This document shows positions 1-9,888 of a stretch of DNA of 64,000 nucleotides, piece after piece; positions within the stretch are counted from its first letter, which is position 1, and every line of letters starts with the position of its first letter. Under the pieces are notes generated by a model, which did no database searches, was not told the origin of the DNA, and saw nothing but the letters and a program-made list of their open reading frames with translations. The DNA is from Mermis nigrescens (lineage: Eukaryota; Nematoda; Enoplea; Mermithida; Mermithidae). The stretch lies in assembly GCA_036768485.1 (NCBI GenBank), contig JAVLUZ010000271.1:2710309-2774308 (forward strand), read 5' to 3'. A program made the position numbers and the translations under genes.

Positions 1-58
1 CGAGTAGGCGTGGTTTATAGCTCGTTAAAAGGTTTTTTATACCTGCTTCAGTGTTCAC
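1..58. repeat. Inverted terminal repeat of DIRS element (3' side)
   Basis: This stretch is the reverse complement of 5191-5249 with a few differences; both share GTAGGCGTGGTTTATAGC. It is truncated by the window start. Confidence 0.8.
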
Positions 59-59
59 G

Positions 60-1020
60 AGAACAGGTACTTACGGTTTTTTTAATGCATTGCATTAAGA
101 CGTTGACGAAAAAATAAAAAAAGTTGTGCAAAAACGTAGAACGCAGCCGATTTGTGCTGGGCGCAAACTATATACTGTGATCAAAAGTACGAACGAGTAT
201 TATCTATGAAAAGAATCGTAAACGCAAGCCAGACCCGTGAAACTATCGTTTTTCGCACAAAGATCGAATATGACTGACCTCTTGGCAGAAAACTTGTGAA
301 AAGGCCGAAAACAAAACTGGACGTTGTCTGGCTTGCACAAATGCATATTTAACAAGGTACGACGCGAAATTAATAAAGCAAGAAAGGTGTGCGCATGAGA
401 ATTATTATTTTTGAATAAAAGACAATGAACAATGACCGCTGTACACGTCGGCTGATCAAAAGGTAGGTAATATACAAAACGGCGAACGTCGTGAAGAATC
501 GTCAATGCCCTGAAAATAATTAGAATGGATTAGGACGAGACAAATGATCGTCATTTGAAACACATTAAAGGAAAATCTATTAACAGTGGCACATAGGAGT
601 AGGTCAATATCTGATCAGCAGCCAGAACAAGGTTTTATTTTATTTTTTTATTTTTTATTTCCATTTTATTTATATTATTACTATTATCATTTTTTGAAAC
701 AAGCGTATCCGCTCAAAGTTCAGATCAAGAATTAAGAATTATATGTGTAACTTTTGTTTCAATTAAGTAATTATTTGATATCCAAACAGTCGGAATTTCG
801 AAACTTGAATTTGAAAGCTGCAAGCAATTCGTTGTATTATGTCACGATTGATTTTTTCCTTTCTTTAAATAAGGTCAAGCTTTCACAATTTACCTAAAAT
901 CTCTCAGCGAGGTCCTCGACCATCGTATCGTCGTCCGTATCTTCCACGACGGTTGGCGCCACGGGAACGTGGGAAGTTTCGGCGTCTGAAAGACTTTTAT
1001 TTTTAATATGGAGAGGGCGG
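60..1020. other. DIRS internal/flanking DNA without a clear gene
   Basis: About 960 bases lie between the terminal repeat and the internal hairpin. A T-rich stretch sits at 630-690. At 900-1000 there is a short region open on both strands: on plus it follows a good acceptor (CTCTCAG) and would read as an arginine-rich tail, and on minus it follows TCTTTCAG and would read as an acidic tail. Which strand codes, if either, is undecided. I see no other coding signal. Confidence 0.4.
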
Positions 1021-1025
1021 GAGGG

Positions 1026-1128
1026 AGTTAAGTCTTAGTATAGCAGAGGTACAATAATGATTTCACATCGGCCTCAAGAGGCCTTGTAAAATCTCTTATT
1101 GTACGCTCTGCTATACTAAGACTTAACT
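1026..1128. repeat. Hairpin repeating the DIRS outer terminus (internal complementary region)
   Basis: The arms 1026-1048 and 1106-1128 are perfect 23-nt inverted repeats, with an inner pair GTACAATAA/TTATTGTAC. The same 23 nt occur at 5265-5287 as the outer end of the element. DIRS elements carry an internal region matching their own outer ends, thought to help make the circular intermediate, and this fits that role. The ~47-nt spacer between the inner arms is unexplained. Confidence 0.7.
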
Positions 1129-1138
1129 CAGTGCTGTT

Positions 1139-2255
1139 TCAAAGCTCACCTAAGTGGTCAAAAACTATTTGTGTGTAGTTAGATTCCAACTCTTTTTGAT
1201 AAAAATTGCGAAAAGTACTAGAATTACGGGTCCAATTCGCATGTTTTAAAATAGCAGCAACAGGTAAGCCTGATGCGAAAGCCTTAGAGGTAGAAGCTGA
1301 TCGAGTGGAATGAGCTTTATACATAGAAGTATCGATTCCGGCTAATTGTAGAGTTTTTAGAATCCACTTAGAAACCGTAGTCGTAGAAATGGAATGAAAC
1401 GGTTTTTTTAGACTTATAAAAACTTTTTGAGTTAGAGCCGCGGCATTGTTTAGTGCGATCTATGTAATTCAACAATGAAATAAATGGGCATATATTTTCC
1501 ACCGAAAACTTGAAAATTTTGATCACGACGGGTCTATTAAAGCGACTAGTTTTTGTTGACTCGGAAATAATAAATTCTATGTAAGAATCAAATACTTTCA
1601 TAGAATTAAGATCTAATTTTTGAATTTCAGAAGCTCTCTGCGGACTAGAAAGCGCAATTAGAGTAACCGTCTTAAATGTAATCATGCGCCTATCTTTAAA
1701 GGATAAATCATGACCCGAGGGAAACGCTATGCCGTTTAAAAATTTTAGTACAGTTTCAGTATTCCAAGTATGTACAGATCTAACAACTGGCGGACGTGCT
1801 CGCAAAACACCTTGCATAAAACGATGAATTAAATCTGTGCAAGCAAATTTACAGCCATGCTCTGACAAAAATGTGACGATAGCTGATTTAGCTAAAGAAA
1901 TTGTGCGATATGCATAGCCTAGTGAATATAGTGATTCTAAATAATTTATTATAATTTCTACAGTTGATTGAAGCGGATTGATGTTTTCTCGCAAACACCA
2001 GCTATGCCATTTTTGAATGGCTGAATTGTAGTGCTTTTTGGTACCCGTGGACCATGACTCAAGCATGATGTCCGATGCTGCTTTCGAAATTCCTCTGCTA
2101 ATCCAGGAATTCCCGAGACTTTCCAGACGGAAAGATGCAGAGTGCCGTTTATCACAAGAGGATGCGGCGCATCCAAATGATTCGTTAGTGTTTGAGCGCT
2201 GCTCTCTATCAAAAACGGAAATTGAATCGTTTTTTCCAAAAGAATCGGCCACCAT
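1139..2255 (-). pseudogene. DIRS tyrosine recombinase, frameshifted
   Basis: This is the recombinase that integrates the circular DNA copy of the element. The N-terminal SAM-like domain contains WSTGTKKHYNSAIQKWHSWC (about residues 67-86 of the 1368-2255 frame). The first catalytic Arg is in ALSSPQRASEI. The C-terminal part is in another frame (1139-1324) and supplies the His-x-x-Arg motif (HSTRS) and the Tyr (STFRNFYQKE). The frame changes between about 1325 and 1440. Thus Arg, His-x-x-Arg and Tyr are all present but not in one reading frame. The N-terminal end overlaps the preceding RNase H frame, as is usual in DIRS elements. Confidence 0.85.
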
Positions 2256-3727
2256 GGCTGAGTCGGCCAGACGGGCACCACTAAAATTAAATTAATTTTT
2301 TCGTCAACTATTTTACGTAAAACTTTTCCAACAAGGTTAAAGGGAGGAAAAGCGTATGCACATTCTTTGAAAGTTTTCCAATTAATAGAGAAAGCGTCCG
2401 TAGCGATAGCTCCGGGATCTGGTCCCCAAGAGACGTAATTGAAAACTTGTGCATTTAGACGACTGGCAAAGAGATCCACAGAAATGGGCCCCCAGATTAT
2501 GTTTATTCTTTCGAAAAGCGCAGAACTCAACATCCAGCTACTGAAATCTCTAAAATTCCTACTTTGCCAGTCGGCTTGAATGTTTTCTGTTCCTGCAACA
2601 TGAAAAGCCTGCAGGGTGATTTTCTTGTACAGACACCAAGTCCACATTTAAATGACCAGTTCGCATAAAAGCTTATTCCTTGTGCCCCCTAGCTTATTAA
2701 CATATGCTACCGCTGTTGAATTATCGAGCATAAGCTGAACAGACGTATTATATAGATCTTTCGCAAAAATTTTTAACGCGAAAAAAGCGGCATACAATTC
2801 CTTCAGATTAATATGAAAGAGGGATTCGTGGGAGGTCCATTGGCCTCTGGCCGAGCCACCATTACAGTAAGCTCCCCAGCCCGAATTCGATGCGTCCGAA
2901 TATATAATGAGGGTGCTGGCGGGTGGTAAAATATGTCTCCCATTCCAAGCATGCAGATGCGACAACCAAAGATTAATTTCGGCTTTGGCCTCCGGACTGA
3001 GTACGATATATTCATCATAGTTATTGAATTTATTAAGGCCATCAATAAGGTTTGATTGTAAGTGTCTCGTAAATAAACCTGATCGCAAAATGGCTTGATT
3101 TACCGAACAAAAGAGCCCGAGCAAGGAAGCTAAATCGTGTAAGCGAACGAAGTTCGCAGCTTTTAGAACTCTGCACGTGTTAAGTATGCATTGACACTTT
3201 TCATCTGCGATATAGAATTTCATTGCTTTTGAATCAATAATGAGGCCGAGATAAATAATTCTTTGCGTGGGGTCGAAAACCGATTTTTCTTGATTTATGA
3301 GAAAGCCCAAGTTCGAAAGAACATATACTGCATGCTTTACATCGCTTTTTAGCGCATCGTATGATGAATTGATGATGAGTATATCATCGAGATAAATAAT
3401 AAGACGCATGCCGATTTTCCGTAAAATAGAAACAACAGGTTTTAGAACCTTCGTGAAAACGCGAGGAGCACTAGAAAGGCCAAACGGCAAACACGTAAAT
3501 TTAAAAATTCTCCCCTCAAACTGGAAGCAAAGATAATTCTGATGACTTGAATCAACAGGCAACAAGAAATACGCATCTTTTAGATCTAATTTAGCCATAA
3601 AATCATTAGGCCGTAAAAGATCTTTAAGCATATGTATGCCTTCCATTTTGAAGTGCTCATATTTCAAAGACCTGTTTAGGTCTTTCAGATTTATAACAGG
3701 GCGCAAATCGCCACCTTTTTTGGGCAC
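1958..3727 (-). pseudogene. DIRS reverse transcriptase-RNase H, one in-frame stop
   Basis: The frame 2648-3727 holds the reverse transcriptase: DLRPVINLKDLN, motif A MAKLDLKDAYF, FGLSSAPRVFTK and the catalytic box LIIYLDDILII (Y-L-D-D form). RNase H follows with LIIYSDASNSGWGAY, an LKELYAAFFAL stretch and MLDNSTAVAY. A single in-frame TAA at 2648-2650 separates this from 1958-2647, which continues in the same frame with AGTENIQADWQSRN and a conserved VDLFASRLNAQ block typical of DIRS polyproteins. The true N-terminus lies upstream in a different frame (about 3728-3980), so there is another frameshift near 3730. Confidence 0.88.
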
Positions 3728-3980
3728 AAAAAAAGTCGTGAAAGCCAGAGAACCGAAGAAATATGGTCAATTTCTACGATGGCCCTTTTGTTTAAAAGCC
3801 CTTGAATTTCAGATTTTATGATTTCCCTATGTTTTTCGGAAAAAATAAGCTCTTTCGGTGGAGAGAGCTGAGGACTAGGAAAATATTCAAAAGGCAGTTT
3901 ATAGCCCCTGATTACATTTAACGTCCAAGAATCGGAAGTTATCTGCTTCCAGTTTGTGAGGAAGTATTTTAATCTGCCCG

Positions 3981-5197
3981 CTACGCAATCCGGAGGTACA
4001 GAAAAAACGAGGTTAGTAAAATTACAGTACCTGTAATCTCCTTCCTGATCTTGACGATCGTAAAAACGCGGCTCCTGCCTAGTAAAACGGCCGCGGTTCG
4101 AAGAGCCAGCTCTCGGAGTAAATCGAACGCGCCTCGGAGGGGCGCTGTGCTGCCGCTGCCTGCAAGATTACGAACTGCTTCCTGCAGTGATCTATCCGTG
4201 TGGCCCCGTTCTTTAAGCTGTTTGAGCAGCAAGGAGCCGAAAAGCGGCGGCGGAGAGATTTTGCTCGCAGCATCAATGGCGCGCACGACAGGCTCGGCAG
4301 AGATGGAATTTGATGTAATTTCTGGCAAGAATTTTGCCTTAATGCCGAGCAGGCGGAGAATTTCGTAGCGGCGGTCGTAGGAAATATCCTGTAAGACCAG
4401 AGATAAGTGCCGCAAAGAATGCCGAGCCGCGCGTAATGCATAAGAGGCATCCAACTGGCCTTTATCTGCCTCGTTTAAGAGCGCAATAAGCGGAAAAGAG
4501 ACTTCTAGCGCCGCTTGATGTAATTTACGCAAGCGTCGTCTTTCCTCGGAGGCCAGGCTCCCAATTTCTCCAAGCAAAAGCGCAGATCGTCGTCTAAGAC
4601 GGGCGCGACCGAAAAAATGCAGTCAGGGACTGCTACTTTGTCGTAACGCTCACGGCGCACAGTGGGAGATTCAAAAGTGCCACCCAGCTCTCTGATAGCG
4701 ATATCAATAGTGCTAGAGCGCAATGCCAAACGCTGGCGTTTCGCCGAAGGCTCTTCTGAAAAAATCGGCAAAGGAGATGCCGGCCGCTTGAAAACCGAGC
4801 GGCAAGAAGAGCATGAACTGCTTCGGCTGGTGGCAGAATCCGAACTAGAGTCGCTGGACGACTTTTCGGAAGCAGAATCAAGCGCTTCGGCTTGGTGCGT
4901 GGCATCAGAGCCAGCTACGGGCGCTAAATCGCGCGATGGCTTCAACACAGGCGTAGATCGCACAGGATCTGTTTCCTCCACCAAGGGATGATGGGCAGCC
5001 GATAAACTGGCTGGCGAATGATCCGAATCCGGATCTAAACGCCTATTCAAGCGCCTGGTTGGATGAGCTGAAGATCGAGTAGAAATCGAATCTAAAGACG
5101 CTCTCGAAGCAAAAAGAATTTTGCTTAGACATGAAAGATATACAGTAACCAAGTAAGCAAAGAAAAAGCGTAAACGCACGCCAGCTCGAGTGAACAC
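3981..5197 (-). pseudogene. DIRS gag-like protein, frameshifted
   Basis: Two overlapping frames (4505-5197 and 3981-4577) form the first gene inside the element. The N-terminal half is Ser/Arg/Pro-rich and low complexity, with a run of about 20 mostly Ser residues. The C-terminal half is helical and leucine-rich, for example EEVRNLA-like segments and LSLVLQDISYDRRYEILRL. This composition and position match DIRS structural proteins, which are poorly conserved. The frames meet within 4505-4577, implying one frameshift. The protein would package element RNA; I infer this from position, not from a motif. Confidence 0.65.
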
Positions 5198-5287
5198 TGA
5201 AGCAGGTATAGCTAAAAAGCTTTTAACGAGCTATAAACCACGCCTACTCAGGGAACAAGCACTGAGTTAAGTCTTAGTATAGCAGAG
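5191..5287. repeat. 5' inverted terminal repeat and outer end of DIRS element
   Basis: Positions 5191-5249 are the inverted partner of 1-58. The outer segment 5261-5287 (ACTGAGTTAAGTCTTAGTAT...) is repeated in the hairpin at 1026-1128. This end should contain the element's promoter, but no TATA box is obvious. Confidence 0.75.
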
Positions 5288-5729
5288 CCGTACAATTAAT
5301 AAGTTCGAAGTTCAAAGCATTTACTGCAACATCCGAGAAAAAACACAAATACCAAAAAAGAAAAGATACAATTTATGATAAAGAAGACGACGAGTTTTTA
5401 AATGACATATGTGACAACATGTGTACGACTATAACGCCAGCAATAGGAAATTTAGGAATTATAAAAATATAAATATAAATTTATAAATTATATATAAATT
5501 ATAAATATATATATTTATAAATAAATGAATTCATAAATTATATAAATTTCTGCGGATAAAGGTGAAATTCTCTACATTTCTGTGCAAATAGGTTTCAAGT
5601 GTAAAGTGCAATGTGTGAATTTTTTATGCATTCAGTATTGATATCGACTTTTGCTTACTTTATTCTGCTAATACACATTGCATATAATACTTCGAGCAAC
5701 AGCTTTGGTCCTAAAACGGCCTGAGGGGG
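5288..5729. other. AT-rich spacer
   Basis: No gene is visible. A TATAAA/ATTTAT simple repeat occupies about 5455-5545. Confidence 0.5.
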
Positions 5730-5737
5730 GTGGATAT

Positions 5738-7658
5738 CAGTGATCGACCGGGCTCAAAAAATACCGGGCCTGGTCCCGAGCCCGGGCTTTGCTGCCGGGC
5801 TTGGCACCGGGCCCGGGCCCGGGCTTATTTACTAACAACGTGCCTTGCTTCAAATATGATGTTATGCATAAGATACATATTTAGACCGATTTTACATTTG
5901 TTATTTGTCAAACGCAAGGCTTACTGATGTGTCAAGAAGATTTTTGAATTCTAAGCTTTTTAATCATTCAATCTTTCTAAAAATAAACTAAGTAATTAGC
6001 AAGGATTTTGGTAGCATTATTCAAGCAAGAACAAAGTTTTTAATATTTTGGTAGCATTATTCAAGCAAGTCTATTATTAAAATGCACGTGCAACTAAACA
6101 CGGTTTGAAAAAGCACAAGATTTCATGTAGATATTTAAAGGTAATTGAGCATTTAATTTATGCATTCAGAAATAACAAGCGACTATGGTATGGTCGGATA
6201 GAAGATATGCTCTTTGGATTTTAGAACTCAAATCATAGCGTACATTGACGTCAATTGAAATTGTGTAGTGTATAGGATAGGACACGTATTGAAGCTCATA
6301 GGCGTAGCCAGGGGCATTGGGTGCACATGCCCCCCCCCCGAAATTTTTCAGAAATTATGTTGATTTTTCGAGTGTAATAATTGCGTCCAGAAAATTGAGT
6401 TCAAAAAAGGCAAAAACGTCAAAATTTTCCGCGCTTCGCGCCGAGTCTTTGTTGCTTTGTTTGTCTTTCTTTACAAGGATACATAATCCTATTTTAAATG
6501 AAAGGAATGGCCAAATTATCTGATGTTTTTGCGCATTTTATTTTTCTGAATTATATCTTGTTAATAAGAAGGCCACAAATGGGCCTGAAAACGATAAGAA
6601 CAAAATTGTCATTGATACATCTTTTTTATATCTTATTGGCAGCACCCTTTGCTGCGCTTTATACTTAGCAGAGGTCGAAAAGCGCATTTCAGCTCAGAAA
6701 TCTTGTACACTGTAGGACTTCATCAATTTTAAGTGTTTTGGGCTTAATTTAGAACCGAGATTTGGCCGATTTTGCGAAAATTTTAGCGGTAGTATTTAAC
6801 ATTAAAGTGCTTTTTTTACAAAATTTTCTAGGGGGCGATTGAGCGCGCCACCGCAGCCCCCCCCTCGCCGCAAAATCTCGTTGTACATGTGCAGCGAGAG
6901 TTTTGGGAGGGCGAAAAGGAAAAAGGGTTCGCCGAAATTAATTTTGTCTGTTCTGCATGATTTTAGCGGTATAAATTGTGTTTAAAGAGCCAAAACGTCA
7001 AAATTTTCTGGCGCATGGCGCTGCTGGTTATTGTTCTTTCTTTTTGTAAAGCTTCAGCATTGCGTTTAATAGCCTAAATCAGGCAAAATATAACAGAATA
7101 TTAGTATTCACAGGCTACAAAATGTTAAGGACAGTAAAAGATTACTAAATTCCTTGGTGCTTTGATGAAAACGGTAAAAATTTCAAAAATTTCCGGCGTT
7201 TCGCGTTGATTAACATTTTTGTATTTCTGATTGTCAGAAACCCATAAATTAGCTAGGCTTCACTACTAAAGGTCTACAAACTCAGTTTTATAATAGGTGC
7301 ATAACGTTACTAACATTCAATGCAAAATTAGTCTTAAATAATTTTTTGTGTATGCCCCCGAACCAAAATCCTGGCTACGCCTCTGATTGAAGCGTTGTAT
7401 AGAAGATGAATGCGCATATGAAATTAACAAGTATATGATAATGAGCAGGTGGGCAGAAGTAAGGCAAATGGATTTAAATAGAATCAAAGGCTAGCAAATT
7501 CGTAAGAAATACGGACAACAGCTGAAATAGTAAACGTCTAAAATATTAACGATAATTATTCGAGGCCCGGTTGAGGCCCGGTGGTTTCAGCCGGGCCCGG
7601 CCTGGGCCTGCTATGACCGGCTGGGCCCGGTCCGGGCCTGGTACCCGGTCGATCACTG
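5738..7658. mobile_element. hAT-like non-autonomous transposon (outer)
   Basis: The ends are inverted repeats, CAGTGATCGACCGGG at 5738 and its complement CCCGGTCGATCACTG ending at 7658, each followed inward by runs of CCGGGC. The element is flanked by near-identical 8-bp duplications, GTGGATAT (5730-5737) and GTGGGTAT (7659-7666), the hallmark of hAT transposition. There is no transposase frame. A second hAT-like element is inserted inside it. Confidence 0.85.
6296..7385. mobile_element. hAT-like MITE nested in the 5738-7658 element
   Basis: The left end TCATAGGCGTAGCCAGG and the right end CCTGGCTACGCCTCTG are inverted repeats, continuing inward into C-rich and G-rich runs. The direct repeat ATTGAAGC occurs exactly at 6288-6295 and 7386-7393, an 8/8 target duplication. 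The interior is non-coding and contains three short palindromes of the GGCGCTTCGCGCC type near 6430, 7010 and 7200. Confidence 0.85.
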
Positions 7659-7666
7659 GTGGGTAT

Positions 7667-8566
7667 GCCTTTCAAAATCCTGGTAAGGGATACCGCTATA
7701 CCCGGTCTGGCGTGTGGGGAAGGGGGGGGGTTTGTGGGTTGGAATTATGCACCTCTGTGAGAAGGCCAAATACCCAACATGAAAACCGAATTACCCAGCA
7801 ATACCCCCAGAATTCAATTTTTGAAATATTTTGTTTTTTTCGCGATTTTTTATGCCAATAGATAGAGCTCAATGAAAAACGTTGAAAATGGTGTTTTTCG
7901 CAATACCACCATTTTTAAGACCATTTTTTGACCTTTAAAAAACATTTCACACACACACACACACCATAGAACTTTGATGCTGCGCACCTATGGCTACCAG
8001 CTTCATTGTGCATGTGTGTTGGTTAGGTAAAAATAAAATAATATTTATTCGAAAATTTTTCCAAGGGTTTGTAAGAAATGTTGCCCATGAAATAAATTAT
8101 AAATTATATATTAAAGATTGCCAGTTTGAGTTCGTTTATATTTTTATTGCTTTACCGACATCTTAAATAATTTTTACGCATTTTTCATACATGGGCAAGA
8201 GCAGATATATCCAAAGAAGGATGAAATCCAAAAATGGTCATATAGTAAATTCTGTTCGTACCAGTACAAATACAGTCCCCATAAGTCCATGTACATTCTG
8301 CTCATGTGAAATTTAGAGTACCCATTAAACATGATCTTGGGTGGGGGGGTTCAACCCCCTCAAAAAAATTTTCACCCCCCCCCGCAAAAATTTTTTCACT
8401 CCTTCTCCCTAGAATAAACGATTTTTCAAAAGTTTCTAAAATTTTCCTAAAAATTGGCAGAAAAAGTGGTTTTTTAACGTTTTTAGCTATATATTTGCTC
8501 TAAAGTGTCAAACTTTCTGCGCTTCGTGCCATATACTCACTGATATATTGTTCAATTTATTCAACA
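7667..8566. other. Fragments of hAT-like MITEs
   Basis: No gene is seen. The stretch 7735-7990 is one copy of a dispersed ~250-bp module also present near 10310, 11560, 14570 and (inverted) 16640. A short CA run lies at 7950-7964. G/C homopolymer runs at 8340-8385 are typical of the subterminal parts of the local hAT-like elements. Confidence 0.5.
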
Positions 8567-9888
8567 CTAGTTGAGCTGCCCGGCGTTGCCTGGGCTGAAC
8601 TTAGGCCTGATAGCTATATGGAAATGATATGCCTCTTGTATTTTTTATTTTTCAAGACTTTTGATGTTTTTGGTATATTTCTTAAAAAATTGTTGGTATA
8701 AACCATTTTTTTGGATTTTTTTAAAATGTCTCTTTGTCAACCATTTTTTGATCAAATCCATATTTTTTATGTTACAGAATGGTTTTGAAAATTGTTTAGC
8801 CAAAATCATATTTCTATGTTCTGGGATGTTCTGGAAATTTTTTTAATAAAACCCATATTTTTGATGGTTTGGGATGTTTTGGAAATTTTTTGTCAAACTA
8901 TATTTTTAATGTTTTAGGATGTTTTTGAAAATTTTTCTAATCAAACCCATATTTTTGATGTTTTGGGAAGTTTTGGAAAATTTTTCTCGTCAAACCATAT
9001 TTTTGATGTATTAGGATGTTTTGGAAAATTTTTTTGGTCAAACCATATTTTTGATGTTTTGAAAATTTTTTGTTTGTTGTAGCAAAGGGTGTCATATATC
9101 ACGTGATATCTCATATCTCTCAAATGTTATAGCTGATGGTATCTCCTATCTTATATCACTGCATGTTATGGCACAGACAGGGTATCTATATCACACCTAT
9201 CCTATCTCGTAGCACAGGGTATCTTATATCCCAAACTATCTTATAAGATTGCCTATCTTGCAGCTCGGGGTATCTTATATCACTTCCTATCATATAGCAT
9301 TGCCTATCTTGTAGCACGGGGTATCTTTTATAACGTTCTATGTTATAGCATTGCCTTTCTTGTAGCACGGGGTATCTTATATCACGTCCTATCTTATAGT
9401 ATTGCCTATCCTGTAGCACAGGGTATCTTATATCACGTCCTATCTTATAGCATTGCCTATCTTGTTGCACATAGTATCTCATACCATGCCTATCTTATAA
9501 AATTGCCTGTTATAGCATTATTTGGTTCAGACCCGTATTTTGATGTTTCACAGTGCCGACCAATGCTATAACGTATAAGAATGTACATAGTTTCGCCAGG
9601 CATGCTACCCTTGGCCGGGGTATCCCTATACAAACAGTATAAACTAAGTTTTGAAAAAATGGCAAAAAAAATCGGCCATCTTCCGAAATCGTGGAGGCTT
9701 ATAGCACAGGGGCCAAACCCCGCTCCTTCCCTGCCCAGGGCCAATGGGTGCGTTTGTCAAAATTTCAAAATCGCTACTACACCCCTTATAGGTAGGCCGA
9801 CCTCGGGCCAAAATTTCAACCCCCTATCTGCTATGGGGCCGGAGCCAACCCCGGACATACAAACACACTTTCACAAATATATATTAGA
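8567..9888 (-). mobile_element. Non-autonomous Helitron with internal tandem arrays
   Basis: Read on the minus strand it begins with TC (TCTAATATATATTTG at 9888) and ends with a GC-rich hairpin (GCCCAGGCAACGCCGGGC), then AGCTCAA and CTAG (8567). These are the TC start, 3' hairpin and CTRR end of Helitrons, and the copy sits between A and T as expected. Inside are two arrays, about 43 bp built on TTTTTGATGTTTT (8640-9060) and about 52 bp built on TATCTTATA (9120-9480), plus a unique 400-bp segment. It encodes no protein. It is the same family as the dimer at 58708-61273. Confidence 0.82.
8640..9480. repeat. Two tandem arrays inside the Helitron
   Basis: Array one repeats a ~43-bp unit containing TTTTTGATGTTTTGGGA. 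Array two repeats a ~52-bp unit containing CTATCTTGTAGCACGG and TATCTTATATCAC. The units are degenerate and contiguous with no unique spacers. Confidence 0.8.

Larger units (their letters stand above)
1..5287 (-). mobile_element. DIRS-type tyrosine-recombinase retrotransposon, decayed
   Basis: The element reads right to left: gag-like region, reverse transcriptase with RNase H, then tyrosine recombinase. Inverted terminal repeats are visible at 1-58 and 5191-5249, and the outer end at 5261-5287 recurs as a hairpin at 1026-1128. This order and the inverted ends are those of the DIRS family, which uses a recombinase rather than an integrase. All reading frames are broken by frameshifts or stops, so the copy should be inactive. 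The left outer terminus lies beyond the window edge. Confidence 0.85.

Noticed and set aside
900..1000. Arginine-rich (plus) or acidic (minus) short exon-like tail
   Set aside because: Both strands look plausible and no partner exon was found, so I could not call a gene; noted in the regional entry instead.
4051..4991. Plus-strand frames of 105 and 109 codons and minus frames of 123 and 90 codons
   Set aside because: Shadows of the DIRS gag-like region in other frames.
8567..8620. Possible hammerhead ribozyme at the GC-rich hairpin (CTGATAGC..GGAAA)
   Set aside because: The CTGATGA core is not present; the hairpin and CTAG are explained as a Helitron 3' end.
9120..9482. Regular short repeats resembling a CRISPR array
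   Set aside because: The units are contiguous and degenerate with no unique spacers, lie within a Helitron, and the DNA is from an animal.
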